64,000 bases of DNA from Neocallimastix lanati (nom. inval.) (GCA_016946835.1 JACVTC010000062.1:567501-631500), one strand, 5' to 3'; positions 16,205 to 40,177 are shown, counted from the stretch's first letter. Notes: generated by a model from the letters alone, not told the origin. A program made the numbers and translations.

Positions 16205-16460
16205 CTCTTGTTATTTTTATTATGAAAATTATTATTACAATAATTATAAATACATCTATTTTTATTATTATAAACTCAGTATTTATTATTATTATTATTA
16301 TCATAAATATAGTATTTATTATTATTATTATTATTAACAAAGTATTTATTATCATTATCATAAATACAGTGTTTATTATAATTATTATTATTATTGTTAT
16401 TATTATTATTATAAGCATAGTATCTATTATCTATTATTATTATTATTATAAGTATAATAT
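16205..16460. repeat. Degenerate ATT-rich minisatellite containing repeated aaatacagtatttatt-like units
   Basis: Variants of a motif reading roughly ataaatacagtatttattatt recur about every 35-50 bp between longer ATT stretches. Both strands are open for about 80 codons only because of the repeat composition. Confidence 0.65.
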
Positions 16461-17187
16461 TTTATTATAATTATAGTTGTAATAATTATTATTATTATGA
16501 TTATTATTATTATTATTATTATTATTACAATCTTTATTATTATTAATCTCTATTATTTTAATATACTTCAAAATTTTTTAAATACTTAAATTAATAACAA
16601 TTATTACTCTAAATTATCTCAAAATTTTTTAATTCATTATATATTAATCGATATCTACACATTCATTAAGTTCGTATCTTATAAATTATAAATAAGACTT
16701 CAAATTTTTTGAAATATATTTTATATATATATATTATATATATTATAAATTGAATACTTTTATTTTGCCCATTTATTTGATTTCTTTATTTTTTTTTTTT
16801 TTTTTTTTTATTATTATTAAAAAAAAAAATTATTAATAATAATAGTGGTAGTGTTATATTTAATAAATTTTAAATTAGTTTTATTAATAAACAATGAAAA
16901 TTCAAAATATTAATAAAGATAAAGATTAAATAAAAAAAAAAATTATAAAGAAAAATTTTTCATTAAACATATAAAAATAAAATTATTATTAATTAAAGTT
17001 TAGTCCACCATCTTATTGATTCTTTTCTAAAATTAATATAATATTTAAAAAATTATAAAATTATATTGATTATAATAATTTCATTATTAATATATTTCAA
17101 AATAAAAAAAAAAAATAATGATTGATAAATTCATATTAAATTTTATATTTTTATAAAATATATTATATAATGAAATAACAATATTAT

Positions 17188-17226
<39 letters not shown>

Positions 17227-17493
17227 AGAAATTAATAATAATAAATTTAAATAAAAATAAAAATATTTAAAAAGACAAAAGTAGCATTCATTTTTTAATT
17301 TTTTATTTCTTTTTTTATATATAAAAGAAAAAAAAAAATAATTGAAAAAATATATATATCTTTTTACAGTTATATTTTATTGTATATATTGTATATAAAT
17401 TCTTCATACAAATAAAATCATTATCAAAAATATTTATAATTAAAACAGGTTAAACTTGTTAATTTATTATTCTTTATTTTTAAACCAAAAGAA

Positions 17494-18141
17494 ATGAAAT
17501 TTTTAATTAATTATAATTCACTCTTCATAACTATCTATAATATTTTTATAATATTATATTATGTAATGCCATGTCAAGCAACATTTACTGTTCTTGAAAC
17601 AAAATTTAAATTTTATTATAATGAATTGGATAAAAAAGTTGGTCTCAGTAATTCTTATCGTTCTTTTGCTTTATTTAATGTTGATATTGGAATAAAGCAT
17701 AACTTTAAAAAAGCTGAAGTGATGAATTATATTACCGGATTTCTTGATAGAAATGTAACTAACTCTTCTTCGAAAAAGTCATACATAGAAAGATGTAAAG
17801 TTTATTATTCAGTTAGTAATTCGGAAAATGAAAATGAAGAAGACGAAATGAATTATGAAATTATTGAAGAAATAAGAAATAAAAATGAATTGGAGGCTAA
17901 TGTTAACCATAAAAATGATAACTCAACCTTCCTAGATTATTCCAATTCTTCAACAACTATTGTGAAACCTTTTGTATTTTTAAATTATACGGATTTATTA
18001 GTTCATCATTGCGATATCGATCAGGTAATTTTTGCAAATTATTGGAATAAAGCCCATGGAGATGACAAAATGAAAGAAATTACCAATGAAATCTTTATAT
18101 ATGAAAACACTGATGATGCTAGTAACCCTAACCATGATAAC

Positions 18142-18184
<43 letters not shown>

Positions 18185-19240
18185 TTAACAATAATGGAAA
18201 TAATAGTACCAGCAATGAAAATAATAGTAATAGTAATAATGATGCCAACAATGAAACTAATAATAGTATTATTAATAATAATATTAATAATAATATAAAT
18301 GCAACGGTTTCTGATAATAATCATGAAAAACGAAATTCTAGTAATAATCAAAAGGAAGAAAAAAATAATAAGAATAGAATAATCATTGATCCATCCATGA
18401 TTATTATCTCTCTTTCGGAACGATATTTTGAAAAAATGAAAAAAGAAACAGATCCAAACATTATTGGATTGAAGTATACAAAAAAAATAATGAATTCAAA
18501 AATTCCTATCACTTTCGTCAAGGATAATGAATTACTCCTTTTAACCTCAAATATTACTTCTAATCAATTATGGATGCAAATGATTCCAGGTATTAAAGGA
18601 ATAAAAATAAAAATTATTAAAAATTTAATTGAAGATAATAAAAATAATATAAAAAATAAAATAAATTAAAATTAAAATTAAATATAAATATAAATATAAA
18701 TATGATATAAATAAAACTAAATATATTTATTATTCATCTTATTTATTTTTTTTATTAAAAATAATGTTTTACTTTTCTTGTTATTCTAAAAACCTTATAT
18801 TCAAAAAAAAAATAAAATAAAAATAAAAATGAAAAAAATACATTCAATACTATATATGATTTTAATATAGCACCTACCGAAGCTACCGTATTTCAATATC
18901 AAAATTCAACCAAGGCAGGCTATATTATTGAATTGGCCATCAATATCATTCTATTTATTTATACTTTTTTTATTAATTGGAAGAGTTTCAGTCATTTAAT
19001 TAATACAACTCAAAGCTACAGCCCTAAGGATAATTTCTTCTATCCTACTTCAACATCAAAAAAAATTTCTTTGTCATTGAAAAGATTAGCCATCTCTAAG
19101 AAAAAGGAAAATAAAAAACTTAATATCTATATTTTAAGTTTAACACTTTTGTCCACCTTTTGTAAGTTGTTGCTTTATTTTTTTTTAGAGTTTAAAAATA
19201 CTAACAATATAAATATTTAATTATTTGAAACAGTAAAAAA

Positions 19241-19282
<42 letters not shown>

Positions 19283-20995
19283 AAAATAATATTAATAATA
19301 ATATAAATAATAATAATAATTCCTTAGGCTTCTTTTTAGACTCTCTTATTAAGGTTAGAGTTATCTACAAATACATTCCTTTCATAACTTCGATGCTTGA
19401 ATATAGTAGTCATATTATTCTAACCAATATGGGTTATCTTTCATGTTATATTTGTGGTTCCCTCCTACTCTACAAATTTATTGATGCCTATAGCAAAAGT
19501 TATAATTTTATTAAAATTCTAACAATTGTAATTATTTTATTTTTCTTATAATATAATTATTAAATTATATTTTAATAAATATATTTTACTTAAATATATT
19601 TTCCTTATTTTTACTAATTTATTTATTATTTTTTTTTTTTTTATTTTTTTATTTTTTTATTTTTGTATATTCCTACAAATTCTTAAAAAAAATTATACAA
19701 TATTATATATAATTCTTTTTTTATTTAAATATTTATTTAATTATTTGTTTATTTTTTTTCTTATTTTATTTTTATTTTTTTTTTTTTTTTTTTTTTTTTT
19801 ATTTTTAGTGGTCAAGTTTTATTATTTTACCTTGCTCTATGATCGTCAAAGTAATTTTTGATTTATTAAATTTTTCTTGGTGTCTAATAATAAAAAATCT
19901 TGCCTGTTACACAATCATGTTTATTCTTTTTACTCAAGGTATTAGTATTTCCATCTTCGGAAAAATGATTTATAATATTCTTTCTAAATCACAAATGCAG
20001 ATGACCATTTTAAATTCTCCTTTCCAACCAAAATTAAATTCTAATAATTACCACAATAGAAGTACTATCTTGAGCCCTAATCAATCGTTGGATGATTTAA
20101 ATGTAAAGATCCCTACTTCTACTACATCTACAAATACTAATATCAATAAAAAAGGTTTATTCCAAAATAAACCAAAAGAACGGGTATCCATACTTACTAT
20201 TTCAGGGTAAGATATATATATATATTAATACTAACTATCAAAAAAAAAAAAAAAAATAAAAATAAAAATAAATAATATATATATATATAATAATTATATA
20301 ACATATTCCTCTTTTTTTTTATATATAAAAATATAACATTTAATATTTATAAATTATTAATTATTAATTATTAATTATTATTATTTTCTTTTATCCAAAA
20401 TAAAATAAAAAAAATTTTTTCTTTTTTCTATTCAGTTGTATATTATTTATTGCTCAATTAATAAGTTTGATTCTTTTTTGTGTATTAGCGGAATCTGGAA
20501 CATGCTTTTGGATTATTTTATCTACTCGTATTTTATTAACGGATGGCTGTATCTATCTTATTGTTTTTCTTTTCAAGAAAGAAAATGGTCCACATCAAAA
20601 TGGATCAGTCCTTGCTTCACCTTCACCTTCCGCTTCCACCTATGAAAATACTTCTATTATTTTTGGTACCGGTGGCAGAATACCGAACAATAACAACAAT
20701 AATAATCATAGCAATGGTAATAGTAACGACTCCCCAACTACCATTTGTTCCCCTTCATCTTCTGTCGCATTTAATGAAGACATCAATTTCTTAAATACTC
20801 CTCCCTATACTAATCCTTCTTTCATAATGTCTAACAATAATAATAATAATAATAATAATATGAATATGAATACTTTGAATAGTACTATAAGAAATATTAG
20901 AAATAATAAAAACGGTTTTTTTATGAATAATATGAATTTTAGTACAATTAATAAAGTTAGAAAAAATAATAATCTCAGAATCAATACAAATATTC

Positions 20996-21030
<35 letters not shown>

Positions 21031-21305
21031 TATAATAATAATAATTATAATAATAATAATTATAATAATAATAATAATCATAATTATAATAATAATAATA
21101 ATAATCATAATAACAATAATATAAATGGTAAAAGTACTGATAACGTTATCAAAAATAATCAAAAAATAAATGATAACTATGATCTACTATTAAAAGAAAT
21201 CGATGACTCCATAACTAATTTAAGTGAGGTAGATACTGAAGATGCCTCTACAATTGATGTTAATTTTGAACATGACAATGCCACTATCTGTAATTACAAT
21301 ATTGT

Positions 21306-21341
<36 letters not shown>

Positions 21342-21684
21342 TAATAAAGACAAAAGGGAAAAAGAAAAAAGAAGAGAAAAATCAATTATTGATATCTTCA
21401 ATGATTCTGAAACGTCTTCTCTCTTAAATATATTTAAAGAGGAAATAATGACCACAAAAAATGAAGATAGAAATGAATATGTTGAGAACAATGAACTAAA
21501 TATAGAAATGAAAAGAGATGACAACAACAATAATAATAATAATAAAATTTCTTCACGGAATTCCTATCGTCATCATTCCACTTCTTCATCTTCTTCTTCT
21601 ATATCCAGTGAATCCAAAAAATTTCATTTTGACTTTGTCGATGTTAAACCCAAAAGATATTATTACATTACTAATAAAAAATAA
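17494..21684 (+). CDS. Putative seven-transmembrane receptor with signal peptide and ectodomain (paralogue 1), 1077 aa
   Basis: Exons 17494-18589, 18871-19161, 19328-19527, 19809-20206, 20436-21684; intron phases 1,1,0,2 keep one frame to the TAA. Residues 1-29 are a signal peptide ending in CQA. The ectodomain (30-~375) has an Asn-rich insert and two segments shared with the next gene: FLNYTDLLVHHCDID, and GLKYTKKIMNSKIPITFV near its end. The latter resembles the close of protease-associated (PA) domains (a loose similarity). Seven hydrophobic segments follow at about 382-405, 449-472, 490-514, 520-548, 553-578, 663-683 and 687-708. The cytoplasmic tail (~715-1077) is Ser/Asn-rich with a basic/Ser end. 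Signal peptide, ectodomain, 7TM and tail suggest a surface receptor of the GPCR type. No known family is recognised and the ligand is unknown. The start was chosen because only this ATG gives the signal peptide. Confidence 0.85.
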
Positions 21685-22202
21685 TGTTTAAAAAAAAAAT
21701 TAACATATATATAAATATATATATATATATATTTTTTTTTATCATTATCATTATTATAATTTTTAATTAATAATAATTATTAAATATTTCTTTTTATTAA
21801 AATAAAATTCTTATTAAAAAAAAAAAAAAAAAAAAAAAAAACATGTAAATAGTATTAATATCAAAAAAAAAGGATCCAATAATAATAATAATTATAATAA
21901 TTATAATAATTTATTTTTATAATAATTCCATTAAAGTAAATTTTTAAAAATTATCTTTTGAATGGAAATAAAAAAAATAAAAATAAAAATAAAAAAAAAA
22001 AAATAATGATGATTTTTTGTTATTTTAATAAATTAATTAATCCTTTAATAAATAATAAAAAAAAATATTATTTAAAATCTATTAATTTCATATAAATATC
22101 TTTATTAACTTGAAAAATAAAAATTAATATAAAATGAAATAAAATAAAATAAAAAAATAAAAAGTAATGTTTAATCTACCATTTTATCTTTTTATCTCAT
22201 TT

Positions 22203-22239
<37 letters not shown>

Positions 22240-23133
22240 TTAATAATTATAATTATTATTCAATTTGTTATTTTTTTTTTTTTTTTGTATAAAATAAAAT
22301 GTGATTACCACATTATTAACAATATTTAATTCTACATTATATACATATAAAGTAATTTTATTTAGAATTATATACATTTTATTTAAAAAAAAAAAAATAA
22401 ATAAATAAATTTTTATTGAATTTCATACACCAAAAAAAAAAAAAAAAATTATCCCATAAAAATCAACAAAATTTTATTATAAAAAATATATATATATATT
22501 TAAATAATAATAATATAAATAATTTAATTAAAAAAAAAAGGTTTTTTTTTTTTTACATTATTTCTTTTTTTTGAAATAAATATTTTTAATTTTTTTAAAA
22601 AAAAAAATAATAATAATAATAAATCTTATACTATATTAATTTATATATCAATGTTTTAATTTTTTTTTTTTTTTTTTATTATATATATCTAATCATTATA
22701 GCATTATAGTATTATTGATGAGTATAGTATCGAAAGAGTTACCTCCATTAAATCTAATAAATTAAAGATAAATATTTATAATAAAAAAAAAAAAAAAAAC
22801 TTAAAAAACTTGAACGTTAATGAAAATAATTTAATATTAAAAATATTTTTTTATAAAAATCAAATTATGGTCTTAAAAAGAGCTGAAATAAAAATTTTAT
22901 AAATTTTTAAAGATATATATCTTTAATATTTCAATATTTCATAAGTAAATAAAATAAAAAAAAAAAAAAAAAAAAAAAAGCATTATATTTATTATTATAT
23001 ATAATTTATTTAATATTATATCATCATTATAAATTAAATTAAATATTATGATTTTATTATATTATATTTTTATATGTTTATTTTATTTTTGTATTTTCGA
23101 AGTTTTTATTTATTCATTTATTTATTTATTCAT

Positions 23134-23228
<95 letters not shown>

Positions 23229-23473
23229 TTACTATAGTAACGATTATTATAATTTATAATTAATATTTTCTTTATAATTATTACTATTACTATTAAATAA
23301 AAAATTCAACCAATACTATATATTGATTCTATTAATAGAAAAAAAGAAAAATAATAATAATAATTAATAAATATTTAATATAAAAGCATCCATTTATTTT
23401 TTTTACAATTTTTTTTCATAATGAAACGAATTCTTATAATAAATTTTATTTAATAATAAACTGTAATAGTAAT

Positions 23474-23525
<52 letters not shown>

Positions 23526-23645
23526 TATTTTTATAATTTTTTTGATTATTATTTTTTTTTTCGTTATATTTTTCTTTGTAATAGGTATTACAAGTTCTTG
23601 AAATTATGGAAATAATAATAATAATAATAATTATAATAATAATAA

Positions 23646-23680
<35 letters not shown>

Positions 23681-23977
23681 AAATTAAAAATTAATTAAAT
23701 AATATGGTTGAAGTATATATTTTATAATAATGAAAATGAAATATCTTTCAAAATAACGATTTCATTAATAAAAAAAAAAATAAAAATATTTATTTTATAT
23801 AACCTTCTTTTCTATATAGGAATGAATATATATATAAAGGAAAGTAATATAATAATGTAATAAAGAACATAAATTAGATTTAAAAAAAAATATTATAAAT
23901 ACTTGTTAAAATATCTTTTTATTTTTCAAGAATAATCTATAATATTTAAACTAAATATATTTAAAAATAATTCTTCA

Positions 23978-24013
<36 letters not shown>

Positions 24014-24435
24014 TAACAAATTATTAAAAATTAATTCTATATTATTAATAATTTATTATCTATATCATTTATTTATTTATTTATTAATTTAATATTTTTA
24101 AAAAAAGAAAAAAAAAACTTTATATTTAAAAAAAAAAACATAAATATATATAAATTTTTATATATATTATTGTATATATTGTATATAATTTTATTTATTG
24201 ATTTATTAATTGTGTAAATAATATTTCTTCTTTTTTCTTTTTTTTTTATTTATCTATTTATATAATTATCATATTTTATTTTGTATATAATTTTTAATTT
24301 TCTTTTTTTAATATTAAACAAAAAATAAAGAAAGAAAGAAAGAAAGAAAGAAAGAAAATCAAATTAAAATTTAAAATAAAAAAGAAAAAGAGAAAAAAAA
24401 ACTAATAAATAAAAAAATAAAAAAATAAAAAAAAA
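21685..24435. other. Gene-free stretch between the two receptor paralogues
   Basis: Only A/T homopolymers, AT dinucleotides, AAT arrays (23610-23680) and a (TTTA)n array are seen. An (AAAG)n tract at 24327-24357 lies about 80 bp before the second receptor's ATG and is probably in its promoter or 5' leader. No gene is supported. Confidence 0.75.
23107..23229. repeat. (TTTA)n microsatellite
   Basis: About 30 TTTA/TTCA units. Two reading frames stay open through it as FIYL repeats, which is a composition artefact. Confidence 0.95.
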
Positions 24436-31501
<7,066 letters not shown>

Positions 31502-31760
31502 AAAAAAATTACATATAAATCCTCCATATCAGAAAAAAAAAAAAAATCTATCCATCACTAGATTTTTTAAAATCGATAATTCAAAAAATTCAAAAAAAAA
31601 AAAAAAAAAAAAAAATTTATATATATATATATAACAAGGTAACAAGGTAACAAAAAATCATGTCAAAAAATCATGTAAATATATTTTATATAGTATATGT
31701 AAGATAAATATATCTAAAATTTATCAATTATCAATAATTTGAATTAATTAATATTATCAT

Positions 31761-31795
<35 letters not shown>

Positions 31796-32389
31796 TTTTA
31801 AATATTGATCAATAACATTATTGTTTTTATGTATATATCAAAGTTTGATTTTTAAAAAAAAAAAATAAAATAAAAAATAAAAAATAAAATAAAAATAAAA
31901 TAAAATAAAAAGTTTACATATTTATGTACTTTTCAAAAATTCTTTAAATTATTTTTTTTTTTTTTTTTCTTATTTTTATTCTTTATATAATTTTTATTTT
32001 ATATCTTTTTTCTTTATTTTTTTGGTTTTTATATTATATAGTGCGTTGTTTATAATTTTATTTAACAATTTTATATAAAAAGTATCTCGTTTTTTTTTTT
32101 TACATTGTATTTTTATAATTTATTTTATTTTATTTTTATTTTATTTTGTTTTATACTTTTTATTTTTTAATTTCTATTTTAATTTTTATTATTCTTTATT
32201 TTTTCTTTTTTTATTTATTTTTATCTTTTTTTTTTTTTTTTTTTTTTTTTTTTATCTTTCTAAATTGCTTTATATAACTATTAATTTATAATAAAATTAA
32301 AATTTTAATTGGTAAAATTTATATATAGATAAAAAGATATATAGGTATAAAACGTTTTTATATAATATTTTATGAATTTTTTTTTCGTC

Positions 32390-32425
<36 letters not shown>

Positions 32426-32937
32426 TATATCATCTTTATACATCTTATTATATAATAATAAATATAAAAATATATATATATATAACAAAAAAAAAAAAAA
32501 AAAAAAAAAAAAATGAAAATGAAAAAAATTATTCGATTATTTTCTAACTTTAAATAATAAAAAAAAAAAAAAAAAAAATTCGATAAAAAAATTGAAAATA
32601 AATAGATTTTTATTAAAAAAAAAAAATTTTTTTTTCTGCTTTGTTTCATTTTGTTCTTTATCTTTTCTTTTTCCTCTAAATTGGAATATTTATATTTAAA
32701 AAAATAAATTATATATAGGATTTTTTTTACTAGTTTTTATTTTTTTTCCCCATTAGTTTGAGAAGAATAAAAATCAATATGGTGGTTTAGTGTAAAATAT
32801 AAGGAAAAAAAAAAAAAAAAAAAAGGAAAAAACATTTGTTATTTACTTCTTATTTAAGAAGTAAAATAAAAAAAAAAATAGTGTGGGGTAAATTCAAATG
32901 TTTCTCTTTTTTTTTCTTTTTTTAATTAATGAATTGT
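31502..32937. other. Gene-free stretch between convergent receptor and Hsp70 genes
   Basis: The two genes converge here, so this holds both 3' regions. Only homopolymers and A/T repeats are seen, plus a duplicated aacaaggt/aaaatcatg patch at 31635-31675. No terminator or RNA gene can be named. Confidence 0.7.
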
Positions 32938-35169
<2,232 letters not shown>

Positions 35170-38100
35170 TTTTATATCTATTTACAAATAAATGTGAAGT
35201 ATTAAATAATATTTTAGTATATTATTATATTAATTTACTATATATTTCTTGTTACATTAATTTATATTAATCTAGATAAAAACTATATAATAGAATTCAA
35301 ATTAATCTTTTTTCTTTTTTTCAATCATTCTATATTTAATAGACAATTTATTAATAATTTCAAATATTCATAGTCAAATAAAATAAATAAGTTTTTCTGA
35401 TATATTACATTATTCTAAAGTATATAAATTAAATTAATAGATATTAGGGTATAATATAGTTTTATTTGAATTAATTACAAAGATTAAACGATAGTGTAAA
35501 TAGTAAAACGATTTATTAAGAATATAAAATTTATTTTTAAAAATATTTTATCAATCAATAATATTTATATGATTATATTAATTAATTATATTATAATAAA
35601 TAAATAAAAATTAGTTTTTTTTATATTTAAAAATATTAAAAAGTTCTAATTTTTTTTGTAATAGCTTTTTAACTTTTATGTTATCTTTAATTAATATTTC
35701 TTTTTAAATAATAATATTTGTTATATTATTATATTCTTTTTAGTTTGTATTATTATATATTTATATGTGAAGAAAAAAAAAAAAAGTTAGGTATAAGGAC
35801 AAACCTTTTATATATAAAATATTCCTTTATTATTTTATAAAGTTATATAATAAAAAAAAAATAGAAAAATTTAGCAAAGAAAAAAGAAGAAAAAAAAAAA
35901 AAAGAAAAAAATTTTCGTTTTCGTTTTCATTTCCTTATTTGTTTTTTTTTTTTTTTAATTTACGAATATGTTATTTAATATGGATGAAAAATAATTATAA
36001 CTATTTAATAATAATATATATATATTATATAAAAAAGTAATATATTATAAACATTTAATATCTAATATAATAGTTTTATTTATAATTCAATTATTACTAA
36101 TTAAATATTATCACACTTTTTTTTCAGTATCCATAATAATATGTGAAAATATAATAAATTAATGGAAATCTTAATAAACTTAATTTATCCAGAAATTACT
36201 AGATTTACAACTATTTTATATAAAATTGAAAAAGAATTAAATATATTTAATTATATATTACAATATATTATATTATTTAATAAAATTTCTACTAATTATA
36301 ATTTTTGATGGATTATTTACATCTTCATATTTTTATAGTTTTATATTGTATTGTAATGAAAGGTTAGGGTTTTATTAATATTTAATAATTTATTTCGTTT
36401 TTTTTAATTTTCATAAATTTACACTATTTATATAATTTTATATATAAATTCATTATATTCTAATATATGTAAATTTGTAATAATTCCAAAATAAATTTAC
36501 ATTAAATTTAATATATATACATTATATAAATTTTGATTATTTTAAGTTTTCATTTTTTTTTTATGTTCCTAATATATATAGAATTAAGATCATTTTATAT
36601 TAGTTACTGTTATTCAATTATATATTATAATTCAAGAAAAAAAATTTTTTATCAATTATTCTCATATATATAATGTTTATTTAAATTTTTCCTTTTTATA
36701 ATATATTATATTATATTGTTAATATATTTAATGAAAATATTAAATTTTTATATATTATTTTTTTCATTTCCAAAAAAAAACTTAACAATTTAAAAAGTTT
36801 ACTTTTTTATATTAATTAAAAATTTTAAATTAGTAATATATTATAAATATATTATAATATATTATACATTATTTTCACGATTTTCGACTTTTAGTAAATT
36901 TCAAATATATAAAATAAATTTTTTATATAATTAAAAAAATAATTAATAATTATCAAATTGCTTATAATTAAAAGAATAAATAATAATAATACTTCATAAC
37001 TGAAATAATAAATAGTTATAATGGGGATAACATTATATTCTATTATAATTTTTAACCATAATTATTAGTGTATATCTTTTTTTTTATTAATATCATTTTT
37101 ATGATTATAGAATTAATTCTCTCTATATATATATTAATCATTAAATAATAAATAATTACATAATATAATATAATAAAAGGATTATAAATTTTAATTATAT
37201 ATAATAAATTCAATAATAAAAATAACATTACAAAAAAGAAAACTAATATTCTAATACTTTAATAAATATTTACTATTATGATATCAGTATTATCTTTTTA
37301 GATATACATAATTGGTGAGATCAAATTTTATTCCTTCAAATAACTAAAAAAAAAAAATTTATCAATTCATTTAAATAATTTTTTATCTTTCCAAGTAACA
37401 GAGTTCTATTACTTTTATTTCATTCTATCAAAAATATTATGATACACTTACAAGATATAATTATAAATATAATATATATATACATAATAAAAAAGTAGTA
37501 TATATATAAAATTAATAACTTTTTTATAGACATTTTTTAATAAATTAAAATTTATATATATAGGTATAAATTATTAATATTAATTATATTAATAATACTA
37601 TATAATTGTACTTTAAAATATTTAAATTTATAAAACTCTATTATCTGTTATTATTTCATTTTAATATAAGCATTTTATTATATTTTAAATATAAATGTTT
37701 TATATATTTTATCTATTTTTTATTTTTAATCTATAGTATAAAAAATATGACTCGATAATTTTAATTATAATAAAATAATTATTTATTATTACATTATTTT
37801 TATTAATATTTTGGAATAAATAAATAAATAATTTAATTAAAATATAAAGTCACTGTCACAACTAAAATATACATATATATGATTTATTGATTCAACGTAA
37901 AAATAAGATGTTAAATAAAATATAAGATTTATTTTAATTTTATAATTATAATGGAGATTAATCAAATAAATAAATGAAATAAATAAATTATTATAAATTA
38001 TAATAATAATTTATTAATTATTGTTATTGATAAGAAATATGAATAAGTATTACCCTTCAGAAAAAAAGATGATATTAAATCAGTTATCATATAATTAAAG

Positions 38101-38685
38101 TATATAGCTAATATTTTAATTATTGTTATCTATTAAAGTTTGTACAAAATTCTAAAATAATATTTAAGATAGTTAGTGCTATTTTAATAAATATAAATAT
38201 ATATATATTTTTTTAATATATAAATTATTAGAAAATTTTATCAAACAAAATATTCAACTGCAACATTAAATTTCTTAATGTGTATTATATAAAAAGGATG
38301 ATGTATACATCTAAACTAAAGCTCTCAAAAAAAAAAGTGACATTTATAAATAATCTAACCCTTAGAAATTTAATTAATTTAATCTAATTTAATTTATTAC
38401 TAAATAATAATATTAAAAATGTTTGGTGTAACTTATTTTAATTTTTTTTTTTTATTTATAAATATTTGGTAAATTTAATAATATATTAAAAGATACAACA
38501 GAATTTAATATTATTCTAATTATATATTTTATAGTTTATTCGCATTTTTTTGAAATATATTTTAATAATATATCAAAAAAAATATCAATATTTAATTATA
38601 TAATTGTTTAAAAGAATAAAAAAAAGTAATTAATACAGATAATGTTAAAAATAATTTAAATTTTGAGAATTTTTTTTCAATATTT
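35170..38685. other. Gene-free AT-rich stretch upstream of Hsp70
   Basis: The right edge of this stretch's neighbour (Hsp70) reads leftward, so its promoter lies near 35170-35350; I see no convincing heat-shock element. The sequence is more random A/T than the microsatellite-rich left half, which would fit decayed transposon DNA, but only the RNase H fragment at its right end is recognisable. Confidence 0.6.
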
Positions 38686-38799
38686 TACATAATATTCGGC
38701 TTCTGTGGTGGAGGTAGCTACACACTTTTGGAGCTTTGAGTACCAACTAGTTGGACCTGAACCCATAAAATAGATAAAACCTGTCGTAGACCTATTAAT
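38686..38799 (-). pseudogene. Ty1/copia retrotransposon RNase H fragment
   Basis: On the minus strand one frame reads [14 protein letters not shown], then [16 protein letters not shown], ending in a stop two codons after YYV. The pattern (STTG-(Y/F), a Trp-Ser-Lys block, then a small-residue run before EAEY) is the copia RNase H signature. Only about 38 codons remain, and no adjoining pol sequence or LTR is recognisable. A further open stretch at 39000-38905 (minus, with DQSYYKKK) could be a second scrap, but I cannot assign it. Confidence 0.85.
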
Positions 38800-38801
38800 A
38801 G

Positions 38802-39438
38802 TATAATAATTATTCAATTTCTTTTTTTATATAAATATTAAATGTTTTTTTTATGTTATTCATAAAATATCATCTAAACTTTATTTTTTTTTTTTTTTTT
38901 TAATGTGCATTTCCTTATCCGGTTGTTCAAATCCGACTTTTTTCTTATAATATGATTGGTCAATTACTTTTTCTTTTTTGTTCTTTAACTCCATCAAATT
39001 ATTTATATATATATTAAAAAAACGAAAAATTTTTAATTTTTTTTTATTAAATTGATTATATATAGTATAATTAAATTTTATCCTCCAAATTTAATATTCA
39101 TTATAAAATTCCTTTATTTGAATATAAACTAACCTTTTTGCTTTTAATTAAAATAATAATAATAATAGTATTCAATAAAATTAATATTATTTTATATACT
39201 GTATTAATTATTTATTATAAAACATATATATATTTTAAATTTTAAGTTGATATTTCAAATGTACAATATTTTTTTATAAAATATTTTCATATTTAATTCT
39301 CCACTATTTTAAATAGTAAATAGTAAATAGTAAATAGTAAATAGTAAATATAAATATATATTTTTGATATATATTTATATTCATATCAAAATTTCAAATT
39401 TCCAACTGTAATATTAATAACAATCATTAAATTCTGTA

Positions 39439-39469
<31 letters not shown>

Positions 39470-39789
39470 GTTAAAAAGTTAAAGTTTATATTTGAATTGA
39501 TCCATAATTAATAAAATTATACCTAAAATAATATACTTAAATTTGTTACAGTTTTAATGATTGGGATTATTTTATATTATTTATTTAAAATAAAATAAAA
39601 ATATAAAAAAAAAAATAATGCTATTGCTAATTGAATATTAAAAATAATAGACCATAAACTATAAGTTTTGTTTACGATATTAAATAGTAAAAAGTTATAA
39701 TTCATAATTACTTAAAGTATTTAAATATAAATATATTTTTTTTAAATTGTTATTGAAATATATTTTGGTATTTATTTTAAATTTTTTTT
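38802..39789. other. Gene-free stretch before the first SRP RNA unit
   Basis: A/T-rich with a five-copy tagtaaa tandem repeat at 39315-39350 and a T30 run near 39440. Nothing else is supported. Confidence 0.6.
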
Positions 39790-39847
39790 ATCCAATCAAA
39801 TAAGTTAGTATATGATCCATAAAATTTTAATTTTAAAAAATTGGTAC

Positions 39848-39857
39848 TATTTATAAA
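39848..39857 (+). promoter_or_regulatory. TATA-like box of SRP RNA gene 1
   Basis: TATTTATAAA sits 30 bases before the inferred RNA start at 39878. It is conserved at the same distance in all three SRP RNA copies, along with about 60 bases further upstream, which fits an external Pol III promoter element. Confidence 0.65.
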
Positions 39858-39877
39858 CAAAAGTTTTAACAAACAAA

Positions 39878-40151
39878 AAGCAGTTGGGTATAGTGGTGTA
39901 TACCTGTAAGCTAAACTTCTGAGCAACTGAATGTAGGACGGTATGAGTTATAAGATTGTGATTAAGGACTTTCTTATGTAGAGAGTCGGTCTTATTCAAG
40001 TACTGAGTTAACATTCGTTGAAGGATGTAGGTCCTTTGACAAGGTTATTAACGAAGTGGGGAACGCGTGAGGCTGGTAACAGAGCAGCGAAAACCACTCG
40101 CTTAGTACGGTGATTGAGATAGCTGGCTTGAGTAAGAACCTTCTTCTGCTT
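39878..40151 (+). ncRNA. Signal recognition particle RNA (7SL), copy 1
   Basis: Scaffold RNA of the SRP, which targets ribosomes making secretory proteins to the ER. Alu domain: GGTATA/TATACC (39887-39892 and 39899-39904) forms helix 3 around a GTGG loop, followed by TGTAAG, the U-turn that binds SRP9/14 in this family. S domain: helix 8 at about 40062-40102 has the GTAA (GNRA) tetraloop in GCTGGTAACAG, then AGCAGCGAAAACCA, matching the conserved SRP54-binding loop (GGAGCAG..AAAAC in human). The ends AAGCAG and CTGCTT pair and set the boundaries, giving 274 nt, usual for a eukaryote. It differs from copies 2 and 3 at a few bases, for example gaagg where they have gaggg. Confidence 0.92.
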
Positions 40152-40177
40152 ATAATAATAGTTATCGAACGAAATTC

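Noticed and set aside
16176-16470. Overlapping open frames on both strands
   Set aside because: Both are produced by degenerate ATT repeats; amino-acid content is I, N-free and membrane-like only by composition.
23048-23263. Open frame of FIYL repeats
   Set aside because: Translation of a TTTA tetranucleotide array; open in two frames.
36360-36380. Telomere-like ttagggtttt
   Set aside because: Single occurrence, no tandem array.
38925-38945. tRNA T-arm-like gttgttcaaatccga
   Set aside because: No A box, anticodon arm or acceptor stem can be placed around it on either strand.
39878-40151. SRP RNA copies as Alu-like SINEs
   Set aside because: Copies are full length, keep external upstream DNA in common and lack A tails and target duplications; duplication of a larger segment explains them better.
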